DNA of 15,756 nt from Candidatus Dormiibacterota bacterium (GTDB lineage Bacteria; Chloroflexota; Dormibacteria; Dormibacterales; Dormibacteraceae): the NCBI GenBank assembly GCA_955652585.1, contig CATPBF010000088.1, positions 1-15,756 on the forward strand, given 5' to 3'. Below, one piece after another: positions 1 through 7,569 of this stretch; position 1 is the first letter of the stretch; every line of letters begins with the position of its first letter. The translations under genes were made by a program, and so were the position numbers. The notes beneath the pieces are model-generated. The model was not told where the DNA came from. It did not search any database and saw nothing but the letters and a program-made list of their open reading frames with translations.

Positions 1-141
1 GTCCCGAACGTAGCCCAGGAGCATGAACTGCTTCAGGCGCATGCCCAGGAGCTCTTCCGTGGTGCGTCGGTGTAGCGCCTTGGAGATCTGCGTCAGCAAC
101 GCGACCAACCCTGTGTCAGCACCTTTCTCCATCTTGGCCAT
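1..141 (-). CDS. MarR-family-like transcriptional regulator, N-terminal part (runs off left edge)
   Basis: The minus strand reads an open frame of 47 codons from an ATG at 141 to the window edge. The peptide (MAKMEKGADTGLVALLTQIS, continuing LHRRTTEELLGMRLKQFMLL) resembles the first helices of MarR-type winged-helix regulators: an amphipathic dimerisation helix, then the 'l...qf.lL' stretch that precedes the DNA-binding domain. The DNA-binding domain itself is outside the window, so the family call rests on the N-terminus and on context. The gene is divergent from a DHA2 efflux transporter, a classic MarR/efflux arrangement in which the regulator represses both genes from the shared promoter region. 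The start could instead be the second in-frame ATG at 132, since a GGAG lies 9 nt before that codon and directly abuts the first. A PadR-like or other winged-helix regulator is the main alternative. Confidence 0.7.
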   Translation of the reverse strand, partial: MAKMEKGADTGLVALLTQISKALHRRTTEELLGMRLKQFMLLGYVRD

Positions 142-200
142 CTCCGATCCTACCACTAGATGAGAATCATTCCCACCTTCCAGATAATCCATGCAATAAG

Positions 201-227
201 GATCATAATACTCCTGTTATAGTGATC
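201..227. promoter_or_regulatory. imperfect palindrome in divergent promoter region, candidate MarR operator
   Basis: The 118-bp gap between the regulator and the transporter holds an AT-rich dyad. The arm GATCATAATA (201-210) and the arm TATAGTGATC (218-227) are reverse complements at 8 of 10 positions, separated by 7 bases. Its size fits the roughly 20-bp dyads bound by MarR dimers. TATAGT inside the right arm (218-223) could be a -10 element for the transporter, so binding would block transcription; no good -35 is visible. A second, shorter dyad, ATGA-GAA-TCAT, lies at about 161-171 nearer the regulator gene. Operator function is inference from position and symmetry. Confidence 0.4.
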
Positions 228-259
228 GTCACGTAAACAGGTTCGTCAGCGGAGGCATT

Positions 260-1753
260 ATGAAAATCCACAAATCAGCTATTCGACCCCCGACCAGCGA
301 GCGGCGGCGCTGGCTCGCCCTCGTCGTCGTCTGTTTCGGCCAGCTCATGATCGTCCTCGACTCGACGATCGTGAACGTCGCGCTGCCGTCGATCCAGCGC
401 GACCTGCGGTTCAGCCAGGCCGACCTGACGTGGGTCGTCAACTCCTACCTCATCACTTATGGGAGCCTGTTGCTCCTGGCCGGGCGCGCGGGCGACTTGA
501 TCGGCCGCAAAAGGGTCTTTCTCGCCGGCGTAGCTGTCTTCACAGCCGCGTCGGTCCTGAGCGGCTTTGCCTACGACCCCGCGCTCCTCGTGGGCGCGCG
601 CTTCCTTCAGGGCGCCGGCGGGGCTCTCTCGGCCGGAGTGATCCTCGCCCTCATCATCACCGGCTTCCCCAAGCCGGTCGAGCGCGCGCAGGCGATGAGC
701 GTCTTCACCTTCGTCCTCGCGGGCGGGGGCTCGCTCGGGCTGCTGGCCGGCGGGCTGCTGACTGAATCGATCAACTGGCACTGGATCTTCTTCATCAACC
801 TCCCTATCGGCGTGGCGACCTTCATTGCGGGAGCCGCGTTGATCGAAGAGACCGGAGGCGCCGTCCTCCGTCAGAGGGTTGACGTCGCCGGCTCCGTCCT
901 GGTCACCGCCGCGATGGTGCTCGGGGTGTACGCGATCGTGACCGCCGCCGAATACGGCTGGACTTCAGCCCACACCCTCGGGTTTGGCGGAGCGGCGATC
1001 GGCCTCCTCGCGACGTTCCTGGCGCTCGAGGCGCGCATCGAGAATCCGATCCTGCCGCTGCGCATCCTGCGGCTGCGGAGCCTCACCGGCGCGAGCGCGG
1101 CACGCGCAATGCTCGCCACCGGAATGTTCGCGACCTTCTTCCTCGGCGCGCTTTACCTGCAGCACGTCAAGGGCTATAACTCGTTGGGCACCGGGCTCGC
1201 GTTCTTGCCCTCAACGCTGACGCTCGGGGTGCTTTCGACCGGGATCACCGCCAGGCTGATGCGCAGCTTCGGTCCTCGGGCATTGCTCATTCCCGGCCTG
1301 GCCATCATCACGACAGCGCTATCTCTACTCGCCACTGCCGACCCGAACACCGGCTACTTCCCCGGCATTTTCGGAGGCTATCTCCTGTTCGGGATCGGAG
1401 CCGGCATGTCGTTCATGCCGCTGATGACGATCATGATGGCCGAGGTTCCAATGGCCGATGCAGGCGTTGCGTCGGGCGTCGCCAACGTCACGATGCAGGT
1501 TGGCGCGGCGCTCGGATTGGCCGCGCTGGGCACGATCTCCGCCGACTACAGCCGCGGACTGGTGGCTCAAGGCCAATCGGTGGTGAGCGCATTGGCCAGT
1601 GGATATCAGCTGGGGTTTGCAATCGCGGCCGCGTGCGTGGCGACCGCGCTGATCATCGTGGTCGTGGCCCTCCGGTCACCGGCGAGGGTTGGGGTGCAGC
1701 GGCCTCTGGCTCAGATCGAGCCGGCGGGCGCGGACGACGCCCAGGCAGCCTGA
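260..1753 (+). CDS. DHA2-type MFS drug efflux transporter (EmrB/QacA family)
   Basis: This is a 497-residue, very hydrophobic protein, the length usual for 14-helix drug:proton antiporters of the inner membrane. Family motifs are clear in order: the DHA2 motif LDSTIVNVALP in helix 1 (33-43, with Asp34), motif A GRAGDLIGRKR between helices 2 and 3 (75-85), RFLQGAGGA of motif B (114-122), a glycine-rich antiporter-type motif C (about 156-168), and the W..IFFINLPIG stretch (173-184). The ATG has GGAGG 4-5 nt upstream. It is divergent from a MarR-like regulator, which suggests repression relieved by a toxic ligand. The substrate cannot be read from sequence; EmrB/QacA relatives export lipophilic cations, uncouplers or antibiotics. 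No membrane-fusion partner gene is present, so it may work alone as in Gram-positive-type cells. It converges on the peptidase gene with one base between the stops. Confidence 0.9.
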   Translation: MKIHKSAIRPPTSERRRWLALVVVCFGQLMIVLDSTIVNVALPSIQRDLRFSQADLTWVVNSYLITYGSLLLLAGRAGDLIGRKRVFLAGVAVFTAASVLSGFAYDPALLVGARFLQGAGGALSAGVILALIITGFPKPVERAQAMSVFTFVLAGGGSLGLLAGGLLTESINWHWIFFINLPIGVATFIAGAALIEETGGAVLRQRVDVAGSVLVTAAMVLGVYAIVTAAEYGWTSAHTLGFGGAAIGLLATFLALEARIENPILPLRILRLRSLTGASAARAMLATGMFATFFLGALYLQHVKGYNSLGTGLAFLPSTLTLGVLSTGITARLMRSFGPRALLIPGLAIITTALSLLATADPNTGYFPGIFGGYLLFGIGAGMSFMPLMTIMMAEVPMADAGVASGVANVTMQVGAALGLAALGTISADYSRGLVAQGQSVVSALASGYQLGFAIAAACVATALIIVVVALRSPARVGVQRPLAQIEPAGADDAQAA

Positions 1754-1754
1754 T

Positions 1755-3578
1755 TCAGCCGAGGAGGTGGCGCTCGAGGAATGCGGTCATGCGCTGGAAC
1801 ATGAGGATCTGGTTCTCTCGGCGGGCGAAGCCGTGGCCTTCACCCTCGAAGGTGAGGTACTCGACCGCCCGCCCGAGCGAGCGCATGCGCTCCACAAGCT
1901 GGTCCGACTCCTCGCGCGGGATCCGTGGATCGTTGTCGCCCTGGATTACGAGCAACGGGCAACGCACGTTCTCGACGTAGCTGATCGGCGAGCGCTCGAT
2001 CAGCTTCTCGCGATCGGTTTCCAGATCGCCGATCCAGAGCTTGTTCCATCGCTTCCAGTTGGGCGGGTCGTTTTCGAGCATCGTCACGAGGTTGCAGGGC
2101 CCGAAGATGTCCACGCCACAGCACCAGTACTCTGGGAGCCGCGTGACGCAGGTGAGGGACGCGAAGCCGCCGTACGACCCACCCCACACGCCCAATCTCT
2201 GAGGATCGAAGTCGGGCTGGGCCCGCATCCACTCCGCCACCGAACGAAGGTCGGCGAGGTCGATCCCGCCCCAGTCGCGATGGATTCGGGTCTGCCACGC
2301 CTTTCCGTAACCGGTGGATCCGTGGATGTTCGGCATGACGATCGCCACGCCTTGATCGAGCATCCTGGCCACCAGCGCGGTCTGGTACTGCGGCCGGGAC
2401 TGGCCTTCGGGGCCGCCGTGGATGATCAGCAGCGCAGGTCCCTGAGCGGTGCGGGCATCCGGCCGGAACACGTAGCACGGGATATCGCCTTCGGTGCCAT
2501 GGATGCGGATCGACTCGGGGCGCGGTGGGTAGCGCGGCAGGGCCTCACCGCTGAGCAGGAGCCGGTCCTCGCCGGTGGCAACCTCGAGGATCCGGATCTC
2601 GACCGGCCCTCCCACGGGGAGAAGGGCATATGCGCATCGGACGCCGTCGTTGGAGACCACGATGTCGCCGACGGTTCCGTTGGTTTCCCGTTGGCCGACC
2701 GCCCCGTCGTCGTACCGCCAACGCAACCGTGAGTAGCCATCTTCGTTAAGGCTCCAGACGACCGCACGCCCGTTCGACGAAGTGGTCGCCAGCTCGACGT
2801 CCCAATCCGTCCGCTCGTATACCTCGCGCTCGCCGCTGTGGATGTCGATCGCCTCGAGGTGGAGGAAGTCGCTGTCGTGGTCGGTGATCGCCAGCATGCG
2901 CCCGTCCGCAAGCCAGCCGGCCGGGACGTTCTGCATCTCGCCTTCGTGCGCGGTCAGTTCCGCGACCTCGCCAGTGTCCGCCTCCACGGCGATCAGGTCT
3001 TGATCCGTGTTCTGGGCTACGCGCATGACGCCCAGCCAGCGTCCATCGGGAGACCAGCCACCGGCGACATGCCATGCGGGCCCGGAGGCCACCAACCGCT
3101 GCCGCCCCGTCTTGGTGTCGACGATGGCGACGTCTACGTCGCCGGGCTCGCGGGCGTTCGTGCTGATGGCGATAGACCTTCCATCAGGCGATGCCGCATA
3201 CCGAGACAGGTGATGCTGGACGCTGTCGCCCTCGCTCACTGCGAAGTCCTCGAGCCGACCGTCCGAACGCCCCACGTACACCTGCCACCGCTCCGTGCCG
3301 CCTCGGTGGGCGGTGACATAGAGATCACCAGTCGACGACCATGAGAGACCATGCGCCGCCGCGCCCTCGACGGCGAATGCGGTTCGAGGCTCGCCCCCCG
3401 CGACAGGGATCTCGCAAACCACGGCCGGCCCATCCTTGGGGGACACGAACGCAAGCGTCGACCCGTCGGGTGAGAACGCGAACGGCGCCGGGCCGGAGTA
3501 GCGCCGGGTCGTGTGAAACAGGAACGAGATGAGTAGACCGGGCGGCCTGGGCGCGGGTTTGATCGCTTCGGCGGTCAC
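1755..3578 (-). CDS. S9-family serine peptidase (dipeptidyl/acylaminoacyl peptidase-like)
   Basis: This 607-residue protein has the two-domain layout of prolyl-oligopeptidase relatives. The N-terminal half contains beta-propeller blade repeats (FSPDGSTLAFVS, WSPDGRWLGV, YAASPDGRSIAIS). The C-terminal alpha/beta hydrolase domain starts near residue 355. The catalytic triad is visible: Ser468 in GGSYGGF, Asp550 in GDNDPRIP and His582 in GEGHGF; the HGGPEG oxyanion loop is also present. There is no signal peptide, so it is probably cytoplasmic and cleaves short peptides, possibly to release amino acids. The start is GTG, overlapping the TGA of the upstream 49-codon gene as GTGA, with GAGG about 7 nt before it, which implies translational coupling. 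It is the last gene of the minus-strand cluster. Exact specificity (dipeptidyl-, acylaminoacyl- or oligopeptidase) is not decidable. No terminator is visible in the single-base gap after its stop. Confidence 0.93.
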   Translation of the reverse strand: MTAEAIKPAPRPPGLLISFLFHTTRRYSGPAPFAFSPDGSTLAFVSPKDGPAVVCEIPVAGGEPRTAFAVEGAAAHGLSWSSTGDLYVTAHRGGTERWQVYVGRSDGRLEDFAVSEGDSVQHHLSRYAASPDGRSIAISTNAREPGDVDVAIVDTKTGRQRLVASGPAWHVAGGWSPDGRWLGVMRVAQNTDQDLIAVEADTGEVAELTAHEGEMQNVPAGWLADGRMLAITDHDSDFLHLEAIDIHSGEREVYERTDWDVELATTSSNGRAVVWSLNEDGYSRLRWRYDDGAVGQRETNGTVGDIVVSNDGVRCAYALLPVGGPVEIRILEVATGEDRLLLSGEALPRYPPRPESIRIHGTEGDIPCYVFRPDARTAQGPALLIIHGGPEGQSRPQYQTALVARMLDQGVAIVMPNIHGSTGYGKAWQTRIHRDWGGIDLADLRSVAEWMRAQPDFDPQRLGVWGGSYGGFASLTCVTRLPEYWCCGVDIFGPCNLVTMLENDPPNWKRWNKLWIGDLETDREKLIERSPISYVENVRCPLLVIQGDNDPRIPREESDQLVERMRSLGRAVEYLTFEGEGHGFARRENQILMFQRMTAFLERHLLG

Positions 3579-3724
3579 GCCGTGCCCTCGTTCCTCTTAT
3601 AGAAACGGCACGGCGGCGATTCCGATGTGGTGTGGAAATTCCAGTGCCGGCACCAGGCCGTGCCGTCGAACATCCGGCAGGTGCCACACGTAACGCGGGT
3701 GTGCTCCACCGGCGTCTTCTTCAT
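3575..3724 (-). CDS. 49-residue four-cysteine protein, function unknown
   Basis: A small frame lies between kynA (35-bp gap) and the peptidase gene (4-bp GTGA overlap). The peptide starts MKKTPVEHTRVTCGTC and ends PPCRFYKRNEGTA. Its four cysteines are at 13, 16, 25 and 39 (C-x2-C-x8-C-x13-C), with aromatic residues around the metal-site-like motifs (WCRHW, CRFY). This spacing suggests a small zinc- or iron-sulfur-binding fold, but I do not recognise a named family. The frame stays open further upstream, but that part only overlaps kynA in another frame and is low-complexity, so the ATG at 3724 is preferred; GAG lies 6 nt before it. Overlap with the peptidase start and the cysteine pattern both argue that it is a real gene. 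It might be a metal-binding accessory or redox protein for a neighbour; that is only inference. Confidence 0.7.
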   Translation of the reverse strand: MKKTPVEHTRVTCGTCRMFDGTAWCRHWNFHTTSESPPCRFYKRNEGTA

Positions 3725-3759
3725 GTGATGCTCGGGCCGCTCGCCCGCAAACCCTGCCT

Positions 3760-4506
3760 TCACAGCTGCGACCGCACCTCCCACAGCTCCGGGAAAAAGC
3801 GTTTGTCGAGTGTCGACTTCAGGTAGTCGGCCCCGCTGCTCCCTCCGGTCCCAGGCTTGCCGCCGATCTGCCGCTCGACCATGAGCACATGGCGGGCGCG
3901 CCAGAGGGCGAAGGTTTCGTCGTGGTCGAGCAGCGCCTCGCACAGGTCAAAGAGGTCGGCGTGACGCGCGCGATCCATATAGATGTCGCGCAGCGACGGC
4001 GAGCCTCTTCGCTTGACCAGCGAGCGGAAGGCGTCCGCCAGCGATGGTTCCTCGAGGCGCTTGCGCAGGCGGTTCATCTCGTCCGGGGTCGCTTCGATGC
4101 GCGCAAGGTATGCGGGCTCCTTCACACCTGACAAGAATTCGATCTCGCGGAACTGCACCGACTGGAAGCCGCTCGCGGGTGCGAGTTGCGAGCGGAAGGC
4201 GAGAAAGTCCTGTGGCGACATCGTCTCGAGGACCTCGATCTGCTCGACCAGCAATTTTTCGATCACGTATACGCGCTTTAGGAGATGGCGGGCATAGAAG
4301 ATGTCGTCGGCCTCGATCCGCGAACGGGCACCGGCCAACTCGTGCACGACGACCTTGAACCACAGCTCGTAAGCCTGGTGGGCGACGATGAACAGGAGCT
4401 CGTCGTGTTCCTCGCTGAGGCCCGTCTGCAGCTGCAGGAGCTCGAGCAGCCTGAGGTAGGAACTGTATGAGAGCCTGCGTCCTTCCTCACCGAATTGCCT
4501 GCTCAT
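3760..4506 (-). CDS. kynA: tryptophan 2,3-dioxygenase
   Basis: This 248-residue heme enzyme opens the indole ring of L-tryptophan with O2 to give N-formylkynurenine, the first step of the kynurenine pathway; it is cytosolic and normally a homotetramer. Key residues can be placed by comparison with the Xanthomonas enzyme: distal His43 in HQAYELWFK, Arg120 in FQSVQFREIEFL (substrate carboxylate), axial heme ligand His206 in RHVLMVERQIG, and Thr220 in GKPGTGGSSG (substrate ammonium). The length is a little short but the core is complete. It starts at an ATG 12 bases after the purH stop with no strong Shine-Dalgarno. It follows purH in the position often taken by purD. No kynurenine formamidase or kynureninase is in the window, so whether the product feeds NAD synthesis, anthranilate or catabolism cannot be told. 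Confidence 0.96.
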   Translation of the reverse strand: MSRQFGEEGRRLSYSSYLRLLELLQLQTGLSEEHDELLFIVAHQAYELWFKVVVHELAGARSRIEADDIFYARHLLKRVYVIEKLLVEQIEVLETMSPQDFLAFRSQLAPASGFQSVQFREIEFLSGVKEPAYLARIEATPDEMNRLRKRLEEPSLADAFRSLVKRRGSPSLRDIYMDRARHADLFDLCEALLDHDETFALWRARHVLMVERQIGGKPGTGGSSGADYLKSTLDKRFFPELWEVRSQL

Positions 4507-4518
4507 GTCGCCAGGAGC

Positions 4519-6045
4519 CTAATGCTTGAAGTGCCGCCGGCCGGTCAGCACCATCGCGATCCCCGCCGCGTCGGCCGCCGCGATCACCTCGTCATCCTTC
4601 ACCGAGCCGCCCGGTTGGATGGCGGCGGTGACGCCTGCCTGGATCCCGACTTGCAGCCCGTCTGGAAACGGAAAGAACGCGTCTGAGGCCATGACCGAGC
4701 CCTTCGCCCGATCGCCCGCGCGGTAGATCGCGATCTGCGCCGCCTCCACGCGCGACATCTGCCCCGCGCCCACGCCGACCGCGGCGCATTCGTTGAAAAG
4801 GACGATCGCATTGGACTTCACGTGTTTGACCGCGGTCCAAGCGAGTCCGAGCTGCTCCCACTCCTGCTCCGTGGGCTGCCGTTTGGTGACCACTATGCAT
4901 AAGCTGCGGTCGAAGGCCGCGCGATCCCAGTCTTGCACCAGAAAGCCCCCAGCGACCGTGCGCACGTCGTAGTCGAACAGCCCACGCATCGGCACCTGTG
5001 CCGCCAGCACGACCATCCCCTTGCGGCGAGCGAGAACGTCGGTGGCCTCCTCGAGAACAGTAGGCGCGATGACTACGTGCGTGACGATCTGAACGATGAG
5101 CTCCGCCGTCGGGCGGTCCAGCGGCCGGTTGACGGCGACCACTCCGCCGAAGGCTGAAACCTTGTCACATTCGTAAGCCATCCGGTAGGCGGTGGCGATG
5201 TCCTCGGCGATCGCCAGGCCGCACGGATTCATGTGCTTGATGATCGCGGCCGCCGGCTGGTCGTAGTCGTTCACGAGCTCAAAAGCCGCGGCGGCATCCT
5301 GGATGTTGTTGAAGCCGGCCTCCTTGCCCTGGAGCTGCTTGGCGCCCCCCAGCCCACCAGGGTCCGGGCCGAACCTGTAGAACGCCGCGTGTTGGTGCTC
5401 GTTCTCGCCGTACTTCAGCGCCTGGACCAGTTGGCCGGCGAACGAAAGCTCCGGCGGAAAGCCGGAATCCCCCGACGCGCGCAGGTACGCTGCGATCCAG
5501 GAGTCGTAGGCGGCCGTGTGCGCGTAGGCTTCGGCGGCCAGGCGGCGGCGCATCGCCAGGTCGGGGCCTCCCGCCTGCAGCGCCGTAAGCAGCTCCGTGT
5601 ATCGCTCGGGCCTCACGACGACCACGACGGCATCGTGATTCTTCGCCGCGGCTCGGATCATCGCCGGGCCGCCGATGTCGATCTGCTCGACCGCCTCTTC
5701 GAACGAGACCGACGGCCGGCTCACCGTTTCCACGAACGGGTACAGGTTGCAGCAGACCAGGTCGATCCTCTTGAGCCCGCGACTTGCCAGCGCCTCCATG
5801 TGCGCGGGCTTGTCGCGCCGCGCGAGGATGCCTGCATGCACGCCGGGGTGCAGCGTTTTGACGCGGCCGTCCATCATCTCGGGAAAGCCGGTCAGGTCGG
5901 TGATCGGATGCGCGTCGATCGCCGCCTCGAGGATCGCGCTCAGCGTGTTGCCGGTTGCGTAGAGCTCGAAACCGAGGCGCTGAAGGCCGCGGGCGAACCC
6001 GGTCAGCCCGCTCTTGTCACTGACCGACAGCAGGGCTCTCGGCAA
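4519..6045 (-). CDS. purH: bifunctional AICAR transformylase/IMP cyclohydrolase
   Basis: PurH carries out the last two steps of IMP synthesis: formylation of AICAR with 10-formyl-THF and ring closure. With the start chosen here the protein is 508 residues, close to the usual 510-530. The N-terminal MGS-like cyclohydrolase domain shows SVSDKSGL and FPEMMDGRVKTLHP (54-67). The transformylase domain shows KYGENEHQHAAFYR (211-224), the catalytic KHMNPCG (270-276), SAFGG, and the C-terminal TGRRHFKH. I chose the TTG at 6045 because GGAGG lies 6 nt upstream and the next codons give PRALLSVSDKSG, the family's normal N-terminus. The frame stays open for 30 more codons upstream, but these only shadow the purN 3' end. 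The gene overlaps purN by 29 bp and is followed closely by kynA. Confidence 0.96.
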   Translation of the reverse strand: MPRALLSVSDKSGLTGFARGLQRLGFELYATGNTLSAILEAAIDAHPITDLTGFPEMMDGRVKTLHPGVHAGILARRDKPAHMEALASRGLKRIDLVCCNLYPFVETVSRPSVSFEEAVEQIDIGGPAMIRAAAKNHDAVVVVVRPERYTELLTALQAGGPDLAMRRRLAAEAYAHTAAYDSWIAAYLRASGDSGFPPELSFAGQLVQALKYGENEHQHAAFYRFGPDPGGLGGAKQLQGKEAGFNNIQDAAAAFELVNDYDQPAAAIIKHMNPCGLAIAEDIATAYRMAYECDKVSAFGGVVAVNRPLDRPTAELIVQIVTHVVIAPTVLEEATDVLARRKGMVVLAAQVPMRGLFDYDVRTVAGGFLVQDWDRAAFDRSLCIVVTKRQPTEQEWEQLGLAWTAVKHVKSNAIVLFNECAAVGVGAGQMSRVEAAQIAIYRAGDRAKGSVMASDAFFPFPDGLQVGIQAGVTAAIQPGGSVKDDEVIAAADAAGIAMVLTGRRHFKH

Positions 6046-6592
6046 GTCTCGCCTCCAGCAATCGAATGGCCGATGGAAGAATCCTGTACTCCGCTTCGTG
6101 GATGCGCCGGCGAAGAGTCTCCACGGTATCGCCATTCAAGACCGGCACGGCCTCCTGGGCGAGGATCGGCCCCGCATCCAGATCCTCGGTGACGAGGTGA
6201 ACCGTCGCACCGGTCATGACCGCCCCGCCGCGGAGCGCCTGCTCGACCGCATCCATCCCGCCGGCGAACTGGGGCAGCAGCGAGGGGTGGACGTTCACGA
6301 TGCGGCCCCGGAATGCCTCCAGGAAGGGGCGCGTATGGATGCGGTCATAGCCCGCGTCGACGACGAGCTCCACACGATGCGCCCTGAAGAAGTCGCGCAT
6401 GGCCGCGTCGCGCTCCTCTTCGGACGAGAAGCCTTTGAGCGAGAGCTCCCCCAACGGGATCTTGCGCCGCCGTGCCAATTCCGCGCCGCCACACGAAGGC
6501 CGGTTCGTGGCCACTGCCACGACGTCGAGTCCGCGGTCGACGAGGTTGCGGAGGTTGGTTCCCTGCCCAGAGACGACTACACCGAGTCTCAG
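6017..6592 (-). CDS. purN: phosphoribosylglycinamide formyltransferase (GART), probable CTG start
   Basis: PurN transfers a formyl group from 10-formyl-THF to GAR. Catalytic residues are present: Asn100 and His102 in IVNVHPSLLP and Asp139 in TEDLDAGP. The first conventional start (GTG at 6520) would give 167 residues and lose the N-terminal strand and phosphate-binding loop. The frame continues upstream through LRLGVVVSGQGTNL, which matches the family's usual N-terminus (xxxxVLxSGxGSNL). No ATG, GTG or TTG lies between that loop and the in-frame TGA upstream. The only plausible start is CTG at 6592, which overlaps the purM stop as CTGA, with GGTGA 4 nt upstream. This gives 191 residues, near the usual 190-215. 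Function is secure; the start is inferred. It overlaps purH downstream by 29 bp. Confidence 0.9.
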   Translation of the reverse strand: MRLGVVVSGQGTNLRNLVDRGLDVVAVATNRPSCGGAELARRRKIPLGELSLKGFSSEEERDAAMRDFFRAHRVELVVDAGYDRIHTRPFLEAFRGRIVNVHPSLLPQFAGGMDAVEQALRGGAVMTGATVHLVTEDLDAGPILAQEAVPVLNGDTVETLRRRIHEAEYRILPSAIRLLEARLAESPAVGQ

Positions 6593-7569
6593 CGGATCAC
6601 CACGCGTTCACCGGCCGTGTGCTCGATCACCTCACCGATCACCTGCGCACTGCGCGGAACCTCGTCTCGCTCGACGACAAGGATCATCCCGAGGCCCATG
6701 TTGAACGTGCCGAACATCTCGTCGTCCGAGATCCGGCCGCGCTTCTGCACCAGGGCGAAGATCGGGGGCTCCTCCCACGAGCGCCGTCCCAGGCGCGCGC
6801 CCAGTCCCTTGGGCAGGCAGCGCGGCAGGTTGCCGAGGACGCCGCCGCCGGTGATGTGCGCCGCGCCCTTCCACGCGATCGAACCAAGCTCCAGAAGATA
6901 TGAACGGTGGGGTTCGAGCAGCTCTTCGCCCAGAGGCCGGCCGAGCTCGGGGAAGACGCGGCTGAGGGGCACGCCTTCGAAGACCTTGCGCACCAGCGAG
7001 AAGCCGTTCGTGTGGAGGCCGCTCGAAGGCAGCCCGATCAGCAAGTCGCCGGCGCGGATCGCCTGCGGGTCTCGCATGAGTCCGGCTTCGACCATGCCCA
7101 CGATGAAGCCGGCGAGGTCATAGTCCCCGAGCGCGTACACCCCAGGCATCTCTGCGGTCTCGCCGCCGAGCAGAGCGCAGCCGGCCTCGCGGCACGCTTG
7201 CGTTACACCCTCGATCACCTGCGTGAAGACTGCCGGATCGAGCTTGCCGGTCGCGAAGTAGTCGAGGAAGAAAAGCGGTCGGGCGCCCGCGGTCGCGATG
7301 TCGTTCACGCAGTGATTGACAAGGTCGGCGCCGATGCCGCGATGAGAAGAGGCCGCGATCGCGACCTTGATCTTGGTGCCGACGCCGTCGGCGCTGGCCG
7401 CCAGGTGCCCGCCGCCCGGCAGGGCGAAGAGGCCGGCAAAAGGCCCGACCCCGCGCGAGACCTCGGAGCCGTGGGTGGCTTCGATCAGGGGCCTGACCCG
7501 TTCCAGCACCCGCTCGTACGCCTCTATGTCGACGCCGGCGGCGGCGTACGACAGGCCTTCGCTGCTCAT
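6589..7569 (-). CDS. purM: phosphoribosylformylglycinamidine cyclo-ligase (AIR synthetase)
   Basis: PurM uses ATP to close the imidazole ring of FGAM, giving AIR. The 326-residue protein is slightly shorter than the usual 340-350. It has the family's YAAAGVDIEA N-terminus, the ASADGVGTKIKVA nucleotide-binding segment, DLVNHCVNDIATAGARPLFF, the LLGGETAEMPGVY loop and HITGGGVLGNLPR in the C-terminal half. The start is an ATG whose A and T belong to the TGA of the short upstream frame (TGATG). No strong Shine-Dalgarno precedes it, so translation probably depends on re-initiation or on ribosomes from upstream. Its own stop overlaps the proposed purN start. It lies in the operon between purF and purN, as in Bacillus. 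Confidence 0.96.
   Translation of the reverse strand: MSSEGLSYAAAGVDIEAYERVLERVRPLIEATHGSEVSRGVGPFAGLFALPGGGHLAASADGVGTKIKVAIAASSHRGIGADLVNHCVNDIATAGARPLFFLDYFATGKLDPAVFTQVIEGVTQACREAGCALLGGETAEMPGVYALGDYDLAGFIVGMVEAGLMRDPQAIRAGDLLIGLPSSGLHTNGFSLVRKVFEGVPLSRVFPELGRPLGEELLEPHRSYLLELGSIAWKGAAHITGGGVLGNLPRCLPKGLGARLGRRSWEEPPIFALVQKRGRISDDEMFGTFNMGLGMILVVERDEVPRSAQVIGEVIEHTAGERVVIR

Noticed and set aside
1689..2732. Plus-strand frame of 347 codons overlapping the transporter end and the peptidase gene
   Set aside because: It is antisense to a clearly conserved S9 peptidase, with low-complexity Arg/Gly/Val-rich composition and no recognisable motif; a GC-rich shadow frame.
3725..3943. N-terminal extension of the four-cysteine protein to 122 residues
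   Set aside because: The added part is a basic, low-complexity shadow of the kynA 3' end; the ATG at 3724 lies just after the kynA stop.
6046..6135. 30-codon N-terminal extension of PurH
   Set aside because: It overlaps the purN coding end and lacks family similarity; TTG at 6045 has GGAGG 6 nt upstream and gives the usual start.
5233..7123. Long plus-strand frames (319 and 369 codons) opposite purH, purN and purM
   Set aside because: They lie antisense to well-conserved pur genes, have no family motifs, and are expected where third codon positions are GC-rich.
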